Source: Keithomyces neogunnii (taxonomy: Eukaryota; Ascomycota; Sordariomycetes; Hypocreales; Clavicipitaceae). From it: a stretch of 64,000 nucleotides of DNA. The DNA lies in contig JAIOWQ010000005.1 in the NCBI GenBank assembly GCA_020975405.1, forward strand, positions 1,116,001 through 1,180,000, read 5' to 3'. Below, piece by piece: positions 14,201 to 26,592 of this stretch. The translations under genes and the position numbers were made by a program. The notes beneath the pieces are model-generated. The model had not been told where the DNA came from, searched no databases, and saw nothing but the letters and a program-made list of their open reading frames with translations. Numbering within the stretch: position 1 is the stretch's first letter; each line of letters starts with the position of its first letter.

Positions 14201-15060
14201 CTACTGTTCTGACCATTCCTTTTGCCCTGTGCCTTCACGTTTCACGCACGAAAACCGCTGTACAAGCCCCGTTGCCAGAACGGCCTTTGCGTCTCTTCTT
14301 ACCCCTCACGATCACCAGTATTTCTGGAATTGGGCATGCACGCTCGAGTCCAAACATTGGCTGCGGAACGGTCCGGGCATGGGAATGAGGATTCGCAACA
14401 GGGACCAGACCACCGGGTGATCTTTCTTGGGGGCGGCGGTGCGGCGGTGCGGTGCGGCTGTACAACGGCTCAGTGGATGCCTTTCTGGCACGGGTCAAAC
14501 GCGAGGGCGTGCGTTGAAGGGGGGGGAGAGAGAAAAAAAGTCGTGGCCGTCGTGATGAAAAAGGCCATGTGTGTGTGTGCTCGTTGACTGCATGGTGCGC
14601 AGCTGCAGACTCCGACAACCTCGATCCCATCATGGCACTGGGGGCGCCGAGATGTGTCTCCCAGGTCGCACACGCACCGCATCAGTGTTCCCTCTCGCCA
14701 CTGTCAATCGTCTCAAAGGGCCGTGCGTATACTACCAACATGACTCTTTTGCCTCCTGCAAGACGTTGATGCACCCCAGTCAAGCGTCCGTCGTGCAACT
14801 TTCACGTGTTAAAATTAGTGCTTCGTAGTGTCCTACTCCCAGCTATAAAATGATACTCCTAAGCCTCTATGCAAGCGGACGATAAGAATGCTGACGTGCC
14901 AAGTTCACAATTTTACATCTTGGTCGACACTATTATATGTGCATCCTCCGTCGACTCGGTCCCTCCATGAATGGTATCTAACGAAGTGCCACAATCAACG
15001 GGCTAAAAATAAACAGCTTTTTGTCTTCCTACAAACACGAACCTCCCTGATTCCTCGTCT
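5241..15060. other. Gene-poor stretch of almost 10 kb
   Basis: No frame here survives inspection. The longest (7298-7750 minus, 8988-9512 plus, 11292-11894 minus, 13818-14420 plus) have no domain, lack coding-like composition and cannot be linked by introns to neighbours. The stretch holds four or more TACGGAGTA motifs (about 7367, 9915, 10728, 12439) and one TACCTAGGTA palindrome (about 10407). A C-run and CT-rich DNA near 6520 lie upstream of the YDR124W-like gene. It could carry non-coding transcripts or decayed DNA; nothing in the sequence proves either. Confidence 0.6.
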
Positions 15061-18000
15061 TCATTCAATCTCCAAGCCAGCTTGCTTCATCAAACCATAA
15101 AATATGCCTTGCTTTTTGAACAGTGCGCCTGGAGTATCGAATTCCACCACCTCGCCCTTATCAAGGACCACCACGCGATCGCTATCCAAGATGGTGTTGA
15201 GGCGATGCGCAACTGTGATGATGGTGCGGTTGGCAAAGAGCGGCGAGCGCAGCGTTGCTTGGAGCATGGCGTCCGTCTCCACGTCCACGGCCGCCGTCGC
15301 CTCGTCGAGGACGAGGATGTTGGAGGGCGTAAGCATGGCGCGAGCAAGGGACACAAGTTGGCGTTGGCCCTGTGAGAGGTTTGAACCTGGTCAATGTTAG
15401 AATCACCCCGGTACATGTACAACAAGCTGGTTGCGACAGCCGCTACCAGTTTCAACTTGCCTCCTTCATTGATCTTGGCTTCAAGGCCGCCGACCATGCT
15501 TGCCACATGTTCCTTGAGACGGGCGTGATCTAGCGAGGTTAGCCGTGTGTCACCTCAGCATTGACTCAATGGGTAGGCACTGTGCATAAAGCTTACCGAG
15601 AACGCTCCAGAGCTCCGTGTCGTCATGGACGTGGCCGGGATCAAGGTTATCACGAACCGTGCCTTCAAACAAGGCCGCATCCTGAGGAATGATTGCAAGT
15701 CTGCGTCGAAGATCTAGCAAGCCGATTGTCGATGTATTCAAGTCATCTATGCCGATGTGGCCCGTGGCTGGCTCAATCAAGCGGAAGAGCGCAAGCGTCA
15801 GGGACGACTTGCCCGCTCCCGTCCGGCCGACAACACCAATCTTCTCGTGAGACTTGATGTCCAGATTGATGTTCTTGAGAACCAAGTCCAGACCCTCGCG
15901 GTACCTGGTGCTGTAGTTCTTGAAGTCGACCTCGCCCTTTGCTGGCCACGCCACAGGGGGTCGCCGCTCGGGAATAATCTCAGGCGCCTCGCTGGGCAAT
16001 CTGGCATATTCCAGGACGCGTTCAACAGAGACGATGTTGGTCTCAACCTCGACGGTCTGACGAACGATCCAGTTGAGTGATGTCGTGATCTGGAGGGCGT
16101 ACGACATTGCGAGACCAACGGTGCCCTCGGTCAACCCGCTGTGGTTTGAGACGGAGATGATGGCAAGGCCGGCGGCAGCCAGAATCACCACGCTACCGAT
16201 AAACTCGAGTCGGACGGCCAACCAACGATTGGCACTGATGGATGGGAAGTAGGCCCGCAAGTTGGCATCCACACGCCACTCATTCTCCATTTCAAATCGC
16301 CCCTGCTGACGGAAAGCGCGGATAGTCGTGATGCCACCAAGCGACTCCTGGAAGTGGGCGTAGATGGGGCTGCGGCTGACACTGTCCAGTCGCTTGAGTT
16401 CTCGGGATGTGCGAAGATAGTATCGCTGAATCCAGTAGTATGTAAGCGCAAGTGGGATGATGAGGGCAATGAAAGCGGGCGTGGAGAATGAGATGACACC
16501 CAGAGTGAAGCATGATTTCGCCAAGTTGACAAACAACATGTTGAACACTCGTGCCAAAACTTCATCGACGCGGTAAATATCGCTGGAGAATCTGTTGAGG
16601 ATTCGACCGGCGGGTGTGGTGTCAAAGAAGGACATTGGAGATCTGAAGATTGCAGTGGCCATGCGCTCGTGAAGCTTGCGGGAGGCCTCAATGGAGCAGA
16701 ATACCCAAAGAATCAGGGTCTGGCCGACAATGAGTAGGGACGAGCCGATGCCAAAGGCAAAGTAGATGCCAATGTACTTGCCAATGTGATCGTTGAAGCC
16801 AGACTTTTCATTCTGTTCGGACCACTCTTTCAGCCAGACGGACCCGCCAATGCTTGTACCTTGAGCAGCCAAAAGAGCAAACAGGAATAGTCCAACAGCA
16901 ACCGGATTGTTCTCCTTGGCGTATTCACCGTATATGGACCACTTGACTTTGCCTTGCTCAACGAATTCCTTGGCTTGCTTGGTCCGTGACGCGCCAGCCA
17001 GCTCCTCGTCAGTGAGTTTGCCACGGGGGCCCTTGAAGCTTGCTGTGCTGGCACGTCGCAGAGTGGCCATACTCCCGGACCGCCTTTTCTTGGGTGTAGT
17101 CTGGGCACCCTTGATTGGTTCCATTTCAGGGACGCCCTCCAGGGCTTCTTCGACCTCTTCCTTATTCTGGTTGATGCTAGCTGCGCCCTCGATGATCGTC
17201 GACGTCTCGCTAGAGGGCGGGCTGGAGCTTCCAGAGGCATTGTTCGAGTCGTGACCTGCGGTACTCAATAGATCTGCGACGAGCCCCTTCATGGCAATGA
17301 GCTGAGTGTAAGTTCCCTTCTCGGCGACTTCACCATCCTTCAGCATGGTGATGAAGCTTGCTTGTCGCAGAACAGGGATGGAGTTGGTGGCAAGGATTCT
17401 CGTCTTTGTCGAAAGCAACCCGCGGGGACCAAGGACATTGTCAATGATGTGACGGCCGACATGGGAGTCCACGGCAGACAGCACGTCATCCAAAAGGTAA
17501 ATGTCGGCTCTGGCGTATACGGAACGAGCGAGAGACACTCGCGCTTTTTGACCACCGCTAAGGGAGATACCCCTCTCTCCAACAACCGTCTCATCACCAT
17601 CAGGCAGCTGCGCGAAATCATCTAGGAGCGCGCAAGCTTTGATGGTCTTTTCGTAGAACTCGGAGTCATACTTGTATCCAAAGACAATATTTTCCTTCAC
17701 CGTCGCGTTCAGAATCCAGGTTTGCTGAGACGCATAGGCTACGGTGCCCCTGACCTCGGCCGATCCCTTCACCTTCCACAAATCACCGAGAATGCTTTGT
17801 AGGAAGGACGACTTGCCAGAGCCCACGCGGCCCACGACGCAAGACAGTTCGCCTTTGTATGCAGTGAAGTCAATGTCCTTGAGAACTTCCTTGGATTCGT
17901 GACGATTCCAAGAAAAGGTGCCGTCGCGAATGAGAACGGTTTCCTCGCCCATCTGTTGGGGGGCGGGTCCAATGATAATAGAGTCGGGCTGCAGCTCCTC

Positions 18001-20016
18001 AGCTCTGAGAAAGTTAGTCAAGCGGCCGATGGCAACTGATGCTTCAACGATAGCCGTGATGACCATGGGCAGAACGGCCAATGGGAAGGTCAACAGGTTG
18101 AATAAGGCCAGAGCAGGGAAGATGATGTCTGTTGTAAGAGGTCTGTCCTGCGTGAGGACAAATACTGCAAAGGTTGAGCATGAGACGAAGAAGGGCGCTG
18201 TGCTCCAGGTGAAGTTTGCGAAAGCCTGGGTGGCGCCAATTCTTCGCAAATTCTTCAACTCTTGTTCATTTCGCACATAGTTGAGTTTGTTCATGAAAGC
18301 GGCACCCCAGGAATAGAGCTTGATGCTCTTCATGTTGGTGATTATTTCGTTGATGAGTCTGCTCCTGGCGTCCTTGTGCTTCATCTGGTCCTTTTGCAAG
18401 TTCTTCATGACCCGGGCAACCCACCCTTGAGCCGGCATCATGATGAGCATGACGACAATACCGGCCATCATAGACCAACCAACAAGGTTGTAAAGCGAGA
18501 CCATGCAAATGATGATCTGGAAGGGGGCGGACCAGACTTGTTGCAAGAATTGGGTCAAGTCTTGAAGACGCTGGGCATCGACAGCCATGTAGTTGACAAT
18601 ATCGCCAGTCGTCTTTGTTGATCTACCCTCATTCGACAGTCTCAGAGATTTGCGATAAATTGTCGATGAGAGACCACCCTTGATTCTCATGCCCGTCACA
18701 AAGGTTAACTGGAAGTATTGATGCTGTCGAGCGAGTTAGCAGGAGTCATGTACGATGCAGGAATGCTGCGAGAACCGAGGGGTTCGCATCAACGGGTTAG
18801 TGACATACCACCATTATAGTTTGAAAAACGGCACAGGCAAACATAGCCAACGCAATTGCGGCGCCTTTGATGACGGGCTCGGCAACAACACCATACTCAG
18901 GGTTATACGACCTGACCCATGTAAGCAAGAGACGGAGTAGCTGTGGCTGAATGTATTGCGCAATATCATTGCCAATCTTGAAGAAAGCAGCAACAGCATA
19001 CGGGCCACCATAGGCACGGAACAGAGCCAACCAAAGAGATGGCGACTTTGGACGGCTCTCCAACTCATGAGCCCAGGCCTTTTCGAAGGCTCCGCCAGTA
19101 AATTTGGTCTGATCCGACTTGGCCAAGCCCCACAAATCGCCTTCGGTGAGGAAGACCTTGTAACCGTACCGCATCATAGGCGTCATCCAGGAAAATGTCA
19201 GACGAGAAAATACGGTTGCGTATTCGACGGGACACTCATCGTCCTCGGAGATGGCTTCATAGCCGCTGGGGACATGTTGGCGAGGCCACAGCCACTCGAC
19301 CAGGAATTCAACAACTGCAAAGCCAAAGCCAATGTTGTATGCAATGAAATAAGCCAGATTGGCATCGTAGACTTGTTGCGATATCAGAGATCGAAGCTTG
19401 ACCGTAAGAGAGATGATGAGGAGCAGCCAGTAAAAGAGGACGACACCGTTGGCGTGACGCACACGGGAATGCTCTATCCATTGAATCGAAAATATGACAA
19501 ACATGGATAGTATTGTAAGGGCGGTCGTTAAAACGCGGAAGTCTCCATACCAAACGCCGCCGGGCATGGAGAGGATTTGAAGAAGCAGCTGGAAGGCAAA
19601 GTCGCAGATGAGGAAGGCGAGTAGCGACTGGCAGGAGGTCAGCAATTGTGTACAGTCCCGCCGACGTCAATAGGTAGGCAGGTAATCAAGACGAAATATC
19701 AACCCACCTGCTTGATGTAGAAGTGAGCATTCTTGGATGTTCCCTCGAGCGTCTTGTGCTTTCGCAACAGCCACCAGATGGCGACGGGTCCCAAGACGAG
19801 GGCGTAGACGGACACGGTGGCCAGCCAGACATCAATGAAGCATGGAGTAAAATCGTATCGGTATTTGCTAATGGGGCCCCAGCCTTCTTCGTTGCGGCAA
19901 AGGGGATGCTGGAAGCCCGAGAGGGAAAAGTAGTTGCCCCCAAGGCGCTCCAGCGGGCGGAAACCCGTGAAGGACCCGGTGCGCAGGAGGGCCTGCTGTT
20001 CGCTATAAGGATCCAT
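15061..20016 (-). CDS. MRP-type (ABCC) ABC transporter, Ycf1-like
   Basis: Five exons (19708-20016, 18809-19627, 15597-18708, 15461-15529, 15061-15386) give 1544 residues, the usual length of fungal vacuolar MRP/Ycf1 proteins. The layout is an N-terminal membrane domain (TMD0, about residues 30-200), TMD1, NBD1, a linker, TMD2 and NBD2. NBD1 has Walker A GRVGSGKSS (near 670), signature LSGGQ (near 760) and Walker B ending LLDDVLSAVD, with Asp where a catalytic Glu normally sits, as is common in MRPs. NBD2 has Walker A GRTGAGKSS, signature LSQGQ and LVLDEATAAVD with the Glu. The family exports or sequesters glutathione conjugates, metals and drugs using ATP. The linker is Ser and Glu rich and could be phosphorylated. 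Intron 4 (15387-15460) appears to be GC-AG: only a GCAAGT donor keeps INEGG joined to SNLSQGQ. The exact substrate cannot be told. Confidence 0.95.
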
Positions 20017-20652
20017 GGTCCTGGATATCGCCAGAGTAAGGGGAGGAGGGGGGGGCGAGAGGCTATGGCAGCAGGTCCGGCATGCTCAGTCTTGTCCAGG
20101 AGCGAGTCGGGTCGTCGGCGAGGTCCAAGTTGAAGAGGTCGAGCGTGGCCGGAGAGTATCGATCAGCGGAAAGAGACGGCGCTGGAGAAAACAATGGGTC
20201 CAATGGCACAGTGACGTCGTCTGCAAGCCAGATCCGGACGCTCGGGAGACAGCAAGATACCAAGGTATTTGCTTCAAAAGCGATGGACAGGAGCTTACGG
20301 GAGGAGCAGGCAAAAGAGAGAGGTCTCGATGGGGCAAAACGCGAGGTTGCCGTGAAAAGAATTATGCCATGTTAATAAATCCGATGACCGAAAAAGATGG
20401 AACCTCCAGAGTTTGTGGCGTGTTTGTCAGCGACGACGCTAAAATGGGCCCCGTGGAACGACTTCTGGGTGCTTCCAAGCGGAATAGCTTCTGTCTCATG
20501 CCCCACTCCTGGAAATATGCCAATGAATGAAATATCCGAACCAAAAAGGAATTCCTGGCGGGGGACCACGAGCAACAACTTTGAAGCTGTACCGTACGAT
20601 ATTAATTTTCGCCCCCAAGTCAGCGTGCATGAAGCGGCCCCGTGAATATTGT

Positions 20653-20903
20653 CCGCATTAGCCGCCAGGATACGGGCCTGAATAGATACGCACTTAAGAA
20701 CCTGGGTAGGTGCCTACCTAGGTATCTATAGGAGGTCAGTACTACAGTAAGTAAGGCAAGAACTTTAATGAATGGGAAAGACAGGCTGCCCTTCTGTAAA
20801 TATTACCCGCATTAGCCAGGATACGCACCTGAACAGATACGCACCTGAGGTCGGCACCAAGGCAAGAACTTTAATGAATGGGAAAGACAGGCTGCCCTTC
20901 TGT
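20653..20903. repeat. Imperfect duplication of about 100-145 bp
   Basis: Two copies lie side by side. The first spans about 20653-20797 and the second about 20808-20903. Both begin with CGCATTAGCC followed by a variant of AGGATACG, and both end in an identical 45-nt block (20753-20797 and 20859-20903) that finishes in GCTGCCCTTCTGT. The first copy carries an extra segment including a TACCTAGGTA palindrome. It is non-coding and sits directly beside the MITE-like elements. Confidence 0.85.
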
Positions 20904-20928
20904 GGGGGCCCCGGATTAATGACTACTT

Positions 20929-21103
20929 TACCTACCATGGCGCGCCACCCTTATTTTTGGTGACAGGTTTGGTGACAAAGTGCTGTCTTGTAATCAATTT
21001 ATAATAGTCATGTGGGCTGTATCATAATTTTTATCTATTGCAAGACAGCAGTTTGTCACCAGAACTGTCACCAAAAACAGGGGCCGCGCGCGAAGGTAGG
21101 TAC
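20929..21103. mobile_element. MITE-like inverted-repeat element, copy 1
   Basis: The ends are imperfect inverted repeats of about 60-65 nt. The left arm begins TACCTACCATGGCGCGC and runs through TTTTTGGTGACAG and TGGTGACAAA to GCTGTCTTG near 20990. The right arm, from about 21038, is its reverse complement with a few mismatches. The centre is AT-rich with no open frame. Short length, long inverted ends and no coding capacity are the hallmarks of a non-autonomous element. No clear target-site duplication was identified. The family is not one I can name. Confidence 0.75.
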
Positions 21104-21160
21104 CTAGGTACCTAGGTACTTTAGGTACTTATGTACTTACCTAGGTAGGTACTTAAGGTA
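21104..21160. repeat. Cluster of GGTACCTAGGTA-type palindromes
   Basis: This short stretch between the two MITE-like elements is built almost entirely from overlapping GGTACCTA, CCTAGGTA and TTAGGTACTT words. Similar TACCTAGGTA palindromes occur at about 10407, 20715 and 37906. The function is unknown. Confidence 0.8.
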
Positions 21161-21201
21161 TTTGGGCAACCAGTGTACCAAATCCATATGTTGCCTTGGA
21201 G

Positions 21202-21345
21202 ACCATCGCGCGCGGTCCCTGTTTCTGGTGACAAAATAAAAGTCTTATAAGACAGCCTATTAAACTATTATTCTATAGGTGATGATTTTTTTTGCTGTCC
21301 TATGAGTTTTTTTTTCCACTAGAAAAGGGCACCGCGCGCGAAGGT
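21202..21345. mobile_element. MITE-like inverted-repeat element, diverged copy 2
   Basis: The left end reads ACCATCGCGCGCGGTCCCTG and continues into TTTCTGGTGACAAAA. The reverse complement of the right end reads ACCTTCGCGCGCGGTGCCC and continues into a degraded TCTAGTGGAAAAA. The same terminal words occur in copy 1 (GCGCGCGGCCCCTGTTTTTGG on its right arm), so the two are related. The interior is AT-rich, contains homopolymer T runs and has no open frame. Confidence 0.65.
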
Positions 21346-21696
21346 ACGGTGGCATTGAGTGACTTTGAGGACCGCAAATACTTATGACCCCCACTGTAGG
21401 AAAAGCATTTGCACAGTTCCAGAGCAGCCTCATAATACCATGCATGCTCTGTGGACAAGGCATTAATTATCGTCGTCTCACAGTTGCATCTGTCGCACCG
21501 CACAGGGTGCCCTCCGCCCTCTCGCGGCCGGCTGCAGTCATGATAACACCGGGCATACGATGCAAGAGTCATGTCGGTTCAGTGTCTATCCTGTATATGT
21601 ATATCTCATGCTTCACCTCATGCACCAGCCATGCATGGCCTTTCGCAACACCATGTCTCTCACAGGTCAAGTCGCGGATCGCGCTTTCATATCCTC

Positions 21697-22715
21697 TCAT
21701 TTCTTCAATGTCTGCAAAAACTCCACCACCCTCTTGCCCAGCCACTCTCTCGCTGCCTCTTCTTCCACTGCGTGGCCAGCACCAGGAATTAGTCCTGACA
21801 GTGGGCTGACACAAGCACTTGCTGCTTGGAATTTCTTGTTCTGAAAAGCTTGATCCACATGCTCGGGAACAAACTCATCCGCTTCCGAGTGCAACACCAA
21901 AACCGGCTTATTGAAGTGACTCCAAAGCTTCGTTACTGTCCCCTCGTCCAAGTCGGACGAGAAGTAGTCATCATCTCCGCTACAGGGCAACCTGTCAGTA
22001 CAACGTGTTCCAAACGCCCAAGATTAAGAGCGGAGTCGTGAGTGAATGGCCATACCCTTTCGCTGCGAGAGATTTGAATCGATAGGCCGAGATTGGCGCG
22101 GCAACGACCTTTGGCACCTTGTCGCTGGGAAGACAATCGCCAGCCCTACCCGCGGCGATCCATGAGTCTGCTAGCTTAATGCTTTCTTTGTAGCTGGGGA
22201 AAATGACCTCCATCGCCTCCCGATCCGAGACGGGCCCCTGCAAAATGAAGCCATCCACTGGTGGATTGTTGTGTTTGATGTAGTTGGTATACTCCATGCA
22301 ATCCTAGATATGCTCAGCCATGTTGACACGCAGACGTCAACTTCAAGGCCGTCGCACTTACTTGACAGCCAGTCGAGTGGCCAAACAAGACAATCTTTTC
22401 CCTGCCAAGGCCTCGCAGGTATTTCACCAATGCCGCGATGTCATCCACATCATTGCTTAAGCTGGAGGTTCCAAACCCAATAAATGAGCTTCTCAACCGA
22501 AGCTCAAAGACGGAATAATTGACATCTTTGCCGGTACTTTCCAGACATTCAGCCACAGTTCTGATAAAGGGTACAGTATGCGGTCCATCTCCCAGACCGC
22601 CGATGAAAACCAATGCGTTCTTTGACGTCGTATTTCCGAGCTCATACGCACAGGCGCCACGGTTGGGTGACGGGTGGGGATGTACAGTCACGGAGAATGG
22701 GCGGTGAGAAGCCAT
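21697..22715 (-). CDS. DUF1749 alpha/beta hydrolase-fold protein
   Basis: Three exons (22362-22715, 22056-22303, 21697-21991) give 298 residues, the normal size for this fungal and plant family (UPF0613 type). The start at 22715 is the only ATG in the first exon. The early motif FIGGLGDGPHTVPF is typical of the family. The nucleophile elbow is GHSTGCQD, with Ser the likely nucleophile, and intron 1 falls exactly between GCQ and D. The C-terminal segment GAGHAVEEE supplies a His consistent with a catalytic triad, and the Asp of HSEADEFVPEH is a likely third member. The physiological substrate of the family is not established. The gene is divergent from TTI1 with about 550 bp between starts. 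Confidence 0.88.
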
Positions 22716-23262
22716 GATAGCTGAGATCAAGAAGCTGTGAGGAGTCCAAGGTTACAGGACAGAGTCAATAAGTAGACGATGAAGGCGCCAGCGGTCGTCT
22801 TGGCAAATACACTTGGTGATGACGCCGCCCACGTGAAGCTGGTGGTGTCTGGTGTGTGTCAACATTGAATTGCTCAAGCATACAGTGCGAGAATTGTACA
22901 GCCTGGAGGTCTTCGCCGTAGCCCGGGTTGCTTTAGTGGGTGTAGGGGCACTGGGGGGGTTTCGGGCTTGCGTTTTAGGCGGGCCATGTGGACAAACCGT
23001 GCGCATCTTGCGGTGGAAACAGTACGTGAGTCACTAGATAGAGAAAAGTGTGGATCACGTCATGATGGTACCAGCGCGAGCACAGGAAGACAACGCCTGG
23101 CTTCAAGGAAGGCTTGGTGCTACAACCTATTGATCCCAGGCCATCAGCGTGTCCCTGACAAGGGTTCCCTGGATCTATTTCAAGACTTACCAGGACGTTG
23201 GCCGAGCGAGGTGCGATGACGAGGTAACCTGGTGCACAAACCTCCAGGACTTGCAGGTGACC

Positions 23263-26200
23263 ATGGACCAGCAACCACAAAGCGTGGAACGGAATCAAGT
23301 ATTCCAAAAGGTACGAAAGCACTCAATCACCCTACCAAATGAGGGGCCTGTTGATGTTGGGGATAAGCTAACGCATCTCAGCTGAAGCCATGCTGCGTCA
23401 AGATTAGCCAACTAGCTATCCGAGAAACCCAGTCTCCCGGTGCACCTCGTGAGCTCTTGAAGCTGACGTCCGAGGTCTTGGATATTCTCCGTTCTCAAAT
23501 TGAGACAAAGCCGTCGGCGTTGGATGAAAAGCTGGCTGAATATGTCTTCTTCCCCCTCTACCACATCTTTCGGCAGCTGGACGATTACCCTGCCCGCCTC
23601 ATCGAGAACTGCGTGAAGTGTCTGCGACTGCTCATCACACACGGTTGGAAGACAAAGATTTCGCCCAAACTTGTCCAGCAAATATTCAGTTTGCTTGTAT
23701 TCATCATCGATGGTGTTCCAGGTTCGAAAAAAAAGCCTCGAGATGTACCGGAAGAATTGCAGCTGGAGGCTTTTCGAACACAACTCGCCCTGCTTGCCAC
23801 GGCTGGTCAGTCCGCCAATGCCATATCGGGGCTCGTAGAAGAGGAAACGATGCCGGCATTGGGTCACGGAATTACGACCATGCTTGACGGTGCTGTAGAT
23901 GGCATTACACCGCAGATTCAATTGGAAGCACTTCGGGTTCTCCAACAACTCTTCACGTCTCTGCAGGATCACACAGCCCTGGCAAACTTTCTCCCCGGAA
24001 CCATCTCTTCCTTGGCCAAGTTGCTGTCCTCCCCAAGCAGGCACAAAGTAACCGTATTGCAAAAAGCCATAGAGGTTGTTCAAACGGTTCTGATCAGAGT
24101 GCTGGGGGATATGCAAACACGGTCAATCCTAGCAAAGGAAGGCAATGAGGAAAATCTATCAGGGGAGGATCAGAAGAGCAAGTTGTTGACGCCTGCATGG
24201 CTAAAAGCAACAGCAGCCCAAGTCCATGTGGCATTATCCAATATCATGAAACTGCGCACACATTCTTCGCAAAATGTCCTAGATGCATTAGAGAGGCTGT
24301 GTGTTTCACTACTTGACGAGTGTCACGGCTCTTTATCTAATTGCGCCACCTTGGTGGTCGAGACTGCCATAGTGCTAGACAATGGCGAGGACACTTCAAT
24401 ATCTCACATGTCCACGAAGACCAATCTAAGGCACCTGGTCAACATATATCCAGAGCTTGGCGATGGGGTGAAGGCTGCAGTATACAGCTGGATGTCTAGT
24501 CTAGCTCGAATAATGCAGGTTGCGGATGAAGACGTCAAGAAAACCGCTGTGTGCAACGTATCCAAAGGAATTGGGCTGTTTCACAGTTTAGGAATCGAGT
24601 CATCGACTTTACAAGACTCCATTGGCGATGCATTAAGAGACACCATTGCCTCCCTTGTCCAATCGTCAAAACAGACACAACCAGGAACGCAATTACAACT
24701 ACTAGACGGATCACGAAACCAGAACAAATCAGCCAATCAACAATCGTTTGAGCCAGTGCTGATGGCCAGTCAAAGTCAAAGGATGCTCCGTCACGAGATG
24801 ACGAATTTGATAAGTCGCATCGGCTCAACCTCTGTGAATACCAGTATCGCGACTGGCATGATGGACCATGTGCGCGTATCAGAGTCAGCAGACCAGGTTG
24901 CATCTCTATGGCTCTGTTTTGAATTGGTCAAGGCCTCTAATGCCTCAAATGCGGACTCGGACGCCTTCTTGGACTTGTCTGCGTTTGGTGGCGCTTCAGA
25001 TGACATTCAAGCAGTGTTTGAGGATCTTTATTCCTACTCAGTCCAGATCCTGGAATCCCACGCAGATTCAGATCCTGCCGATTGGCGCCTAGAAGCAATT
25101 GCGTTGGAAGTAGCAGCATACGCTGCGGACCGACACGGTGCATCCTTCCGGCCCGATCTCATGGACGTCTTGTTCCCCGTTGCAACTTTCTTGGGCTCCG
25201 AGAACCCGCTTCTCCAACAACACGCGATTGCTTCTCTAAACACTATAGCTACAGCATGCGAATACCCCAGCGTGTCGGCGCTCATAATAGACAATGTCGA
25301 CTACATGGTCAACTCTGTCGCACTCCGTGTCAACTCCCTCGACATTTCACCGGCATCAATGCAAGTTCTGAAGATGATGATACGACTCTCCGGTCCCAAG
25401 CTCATACCTTATCTCAACGACGTGGTTGATTCCATTTTCGCCGCTCTGGAAAATTACCACGGTTACACCTTGTTCGTAGAAAACTTGTTCTCTGTCTTGA
25501 AAGAAATAGTCGACCAGGCGTCTGTCGTAGACCAACGGCTGTTGACTGAGGGTGAGAAAACCTTCATAAACCACAAGAAGAAACCACGAGAGATTTTGGG
25601 CCTGGATGCCCTGCTGGAAGACCTGGAAAAGCGAGAGGCAAGACGACGACGAGACGAAGAGGAGGCAGTATCCTTTGAGGCTATAAACGGCCATGCTCAA
25701 GAACCATGGAAAACGGAAAACGACAACCAAGAAGAAGGCGGACCGCCCCCTGAGCCCGAGAAACCGCCAAACTCATCAACGTACCAGCTTCTGCTGCGGA
25801 TCGCCTCCCTCACCCAGCACTACCTCACTTCTCCTACGCCTCAGCTCCGTCGGTCTCTCCTCGAACTTCTTGCCACCGCATCAACCATACTCTCTGGCGA
25901 CGAAGATGCCTTCCTCCCCCTGATAAATTCCATTTGGCCCGTGGTTATTGCCTGTTTGCGCGACCCTGAACCATACATTAGCATTGAAGCATGCCGCGCG
26001 GCAGCGAGTCTCTGTCGCGCAGCTGGAGACTTCCTTAGCACGAGGTTCAAAACTGAATGGGGCGATTGGCTCCGAGACTGGTGTCGAAAGACGAAGAATA
26101 AGGCTCGAGAAGGTCGCGGGGCGCCTAGCCGTCAACGTGTTCCGAGAAAGGGGGAAAGTATCATGATTCCGATACGTTCTGGAAACGGGCTGGAAGTAAC

Positions 26201-26525
26201 GGGCTTGGCCGTGGACTCTGTCTCCCCTTCTTCGTCGGGAAGTTTGGGGCATCATGCTTCGCCGGTGAAGATGTGGGAAGCAGTGGTTGAGTTGCTTACT
26301 GCCTTGGTGGAATGCGTGCGTGTTGATGAGGGCATGTTTGATGATATTTTGGATATTCTGGCTGATGTGATGGAGAGCAGGGCCGAGGTGAGGGAAGCTT
26401 TGGAAGCTGTCAATGCGGATGCGGTTTGGTTGGCCAGGTATGAGAGGGGGAGGGTAGAACTGCTGCCAACGCCAGTGGTGGAGGGAGTGCAATTTGTAGA
26501 TATGCAACAATTTTCTCGGTCTTAG
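23263..26525 (+). CDS. TTI1: TEL2-interacting protein 1 (TTI1), TTT complex subunit
   Basis: Exons 23263-23310 and 23382-26525 give 1063 residues. The first exon encodes only 16 residues (from MDQQPQ), and a 71-nt intron with a GCTAACG branch joins it in frame to LKPCCVKISQLAIRE. That segment corresponds to the conserved N-terminus of TTI1 proteins. The rest is a helical HEAT-type repeat protein including the landmark KLAEYVFFPLYHIFRQL and a C-terminal HEAT region from about residue 760. TTI1 works with TEL2 and TTI2 in the cytoplasm as an Hsp90-linked co-chaperone that stabilises newly made PIKKs such as TOR, ATM/Tel1 and ATR/Mec1. A charged, probably disordered stretch (RREARRRRDEEEAV type, about residues 720-770) separates the two halves. 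Identification is firm; details of the pathway are from family knowledge. Confidence 0.93.
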
Positions 26526-26592
26526 GGGAGTGCTTGTCTAAAAGGCATGCAAATGTATTCAAGTCGGCGTCACTCGTCTACATTCATGGCAT

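Noticed and set aside
13818..14420. Plus-strand frame of 200 codons
   Set aside because: It opens at a non-ATG codon and has random-looking composition without any recognisable motif.
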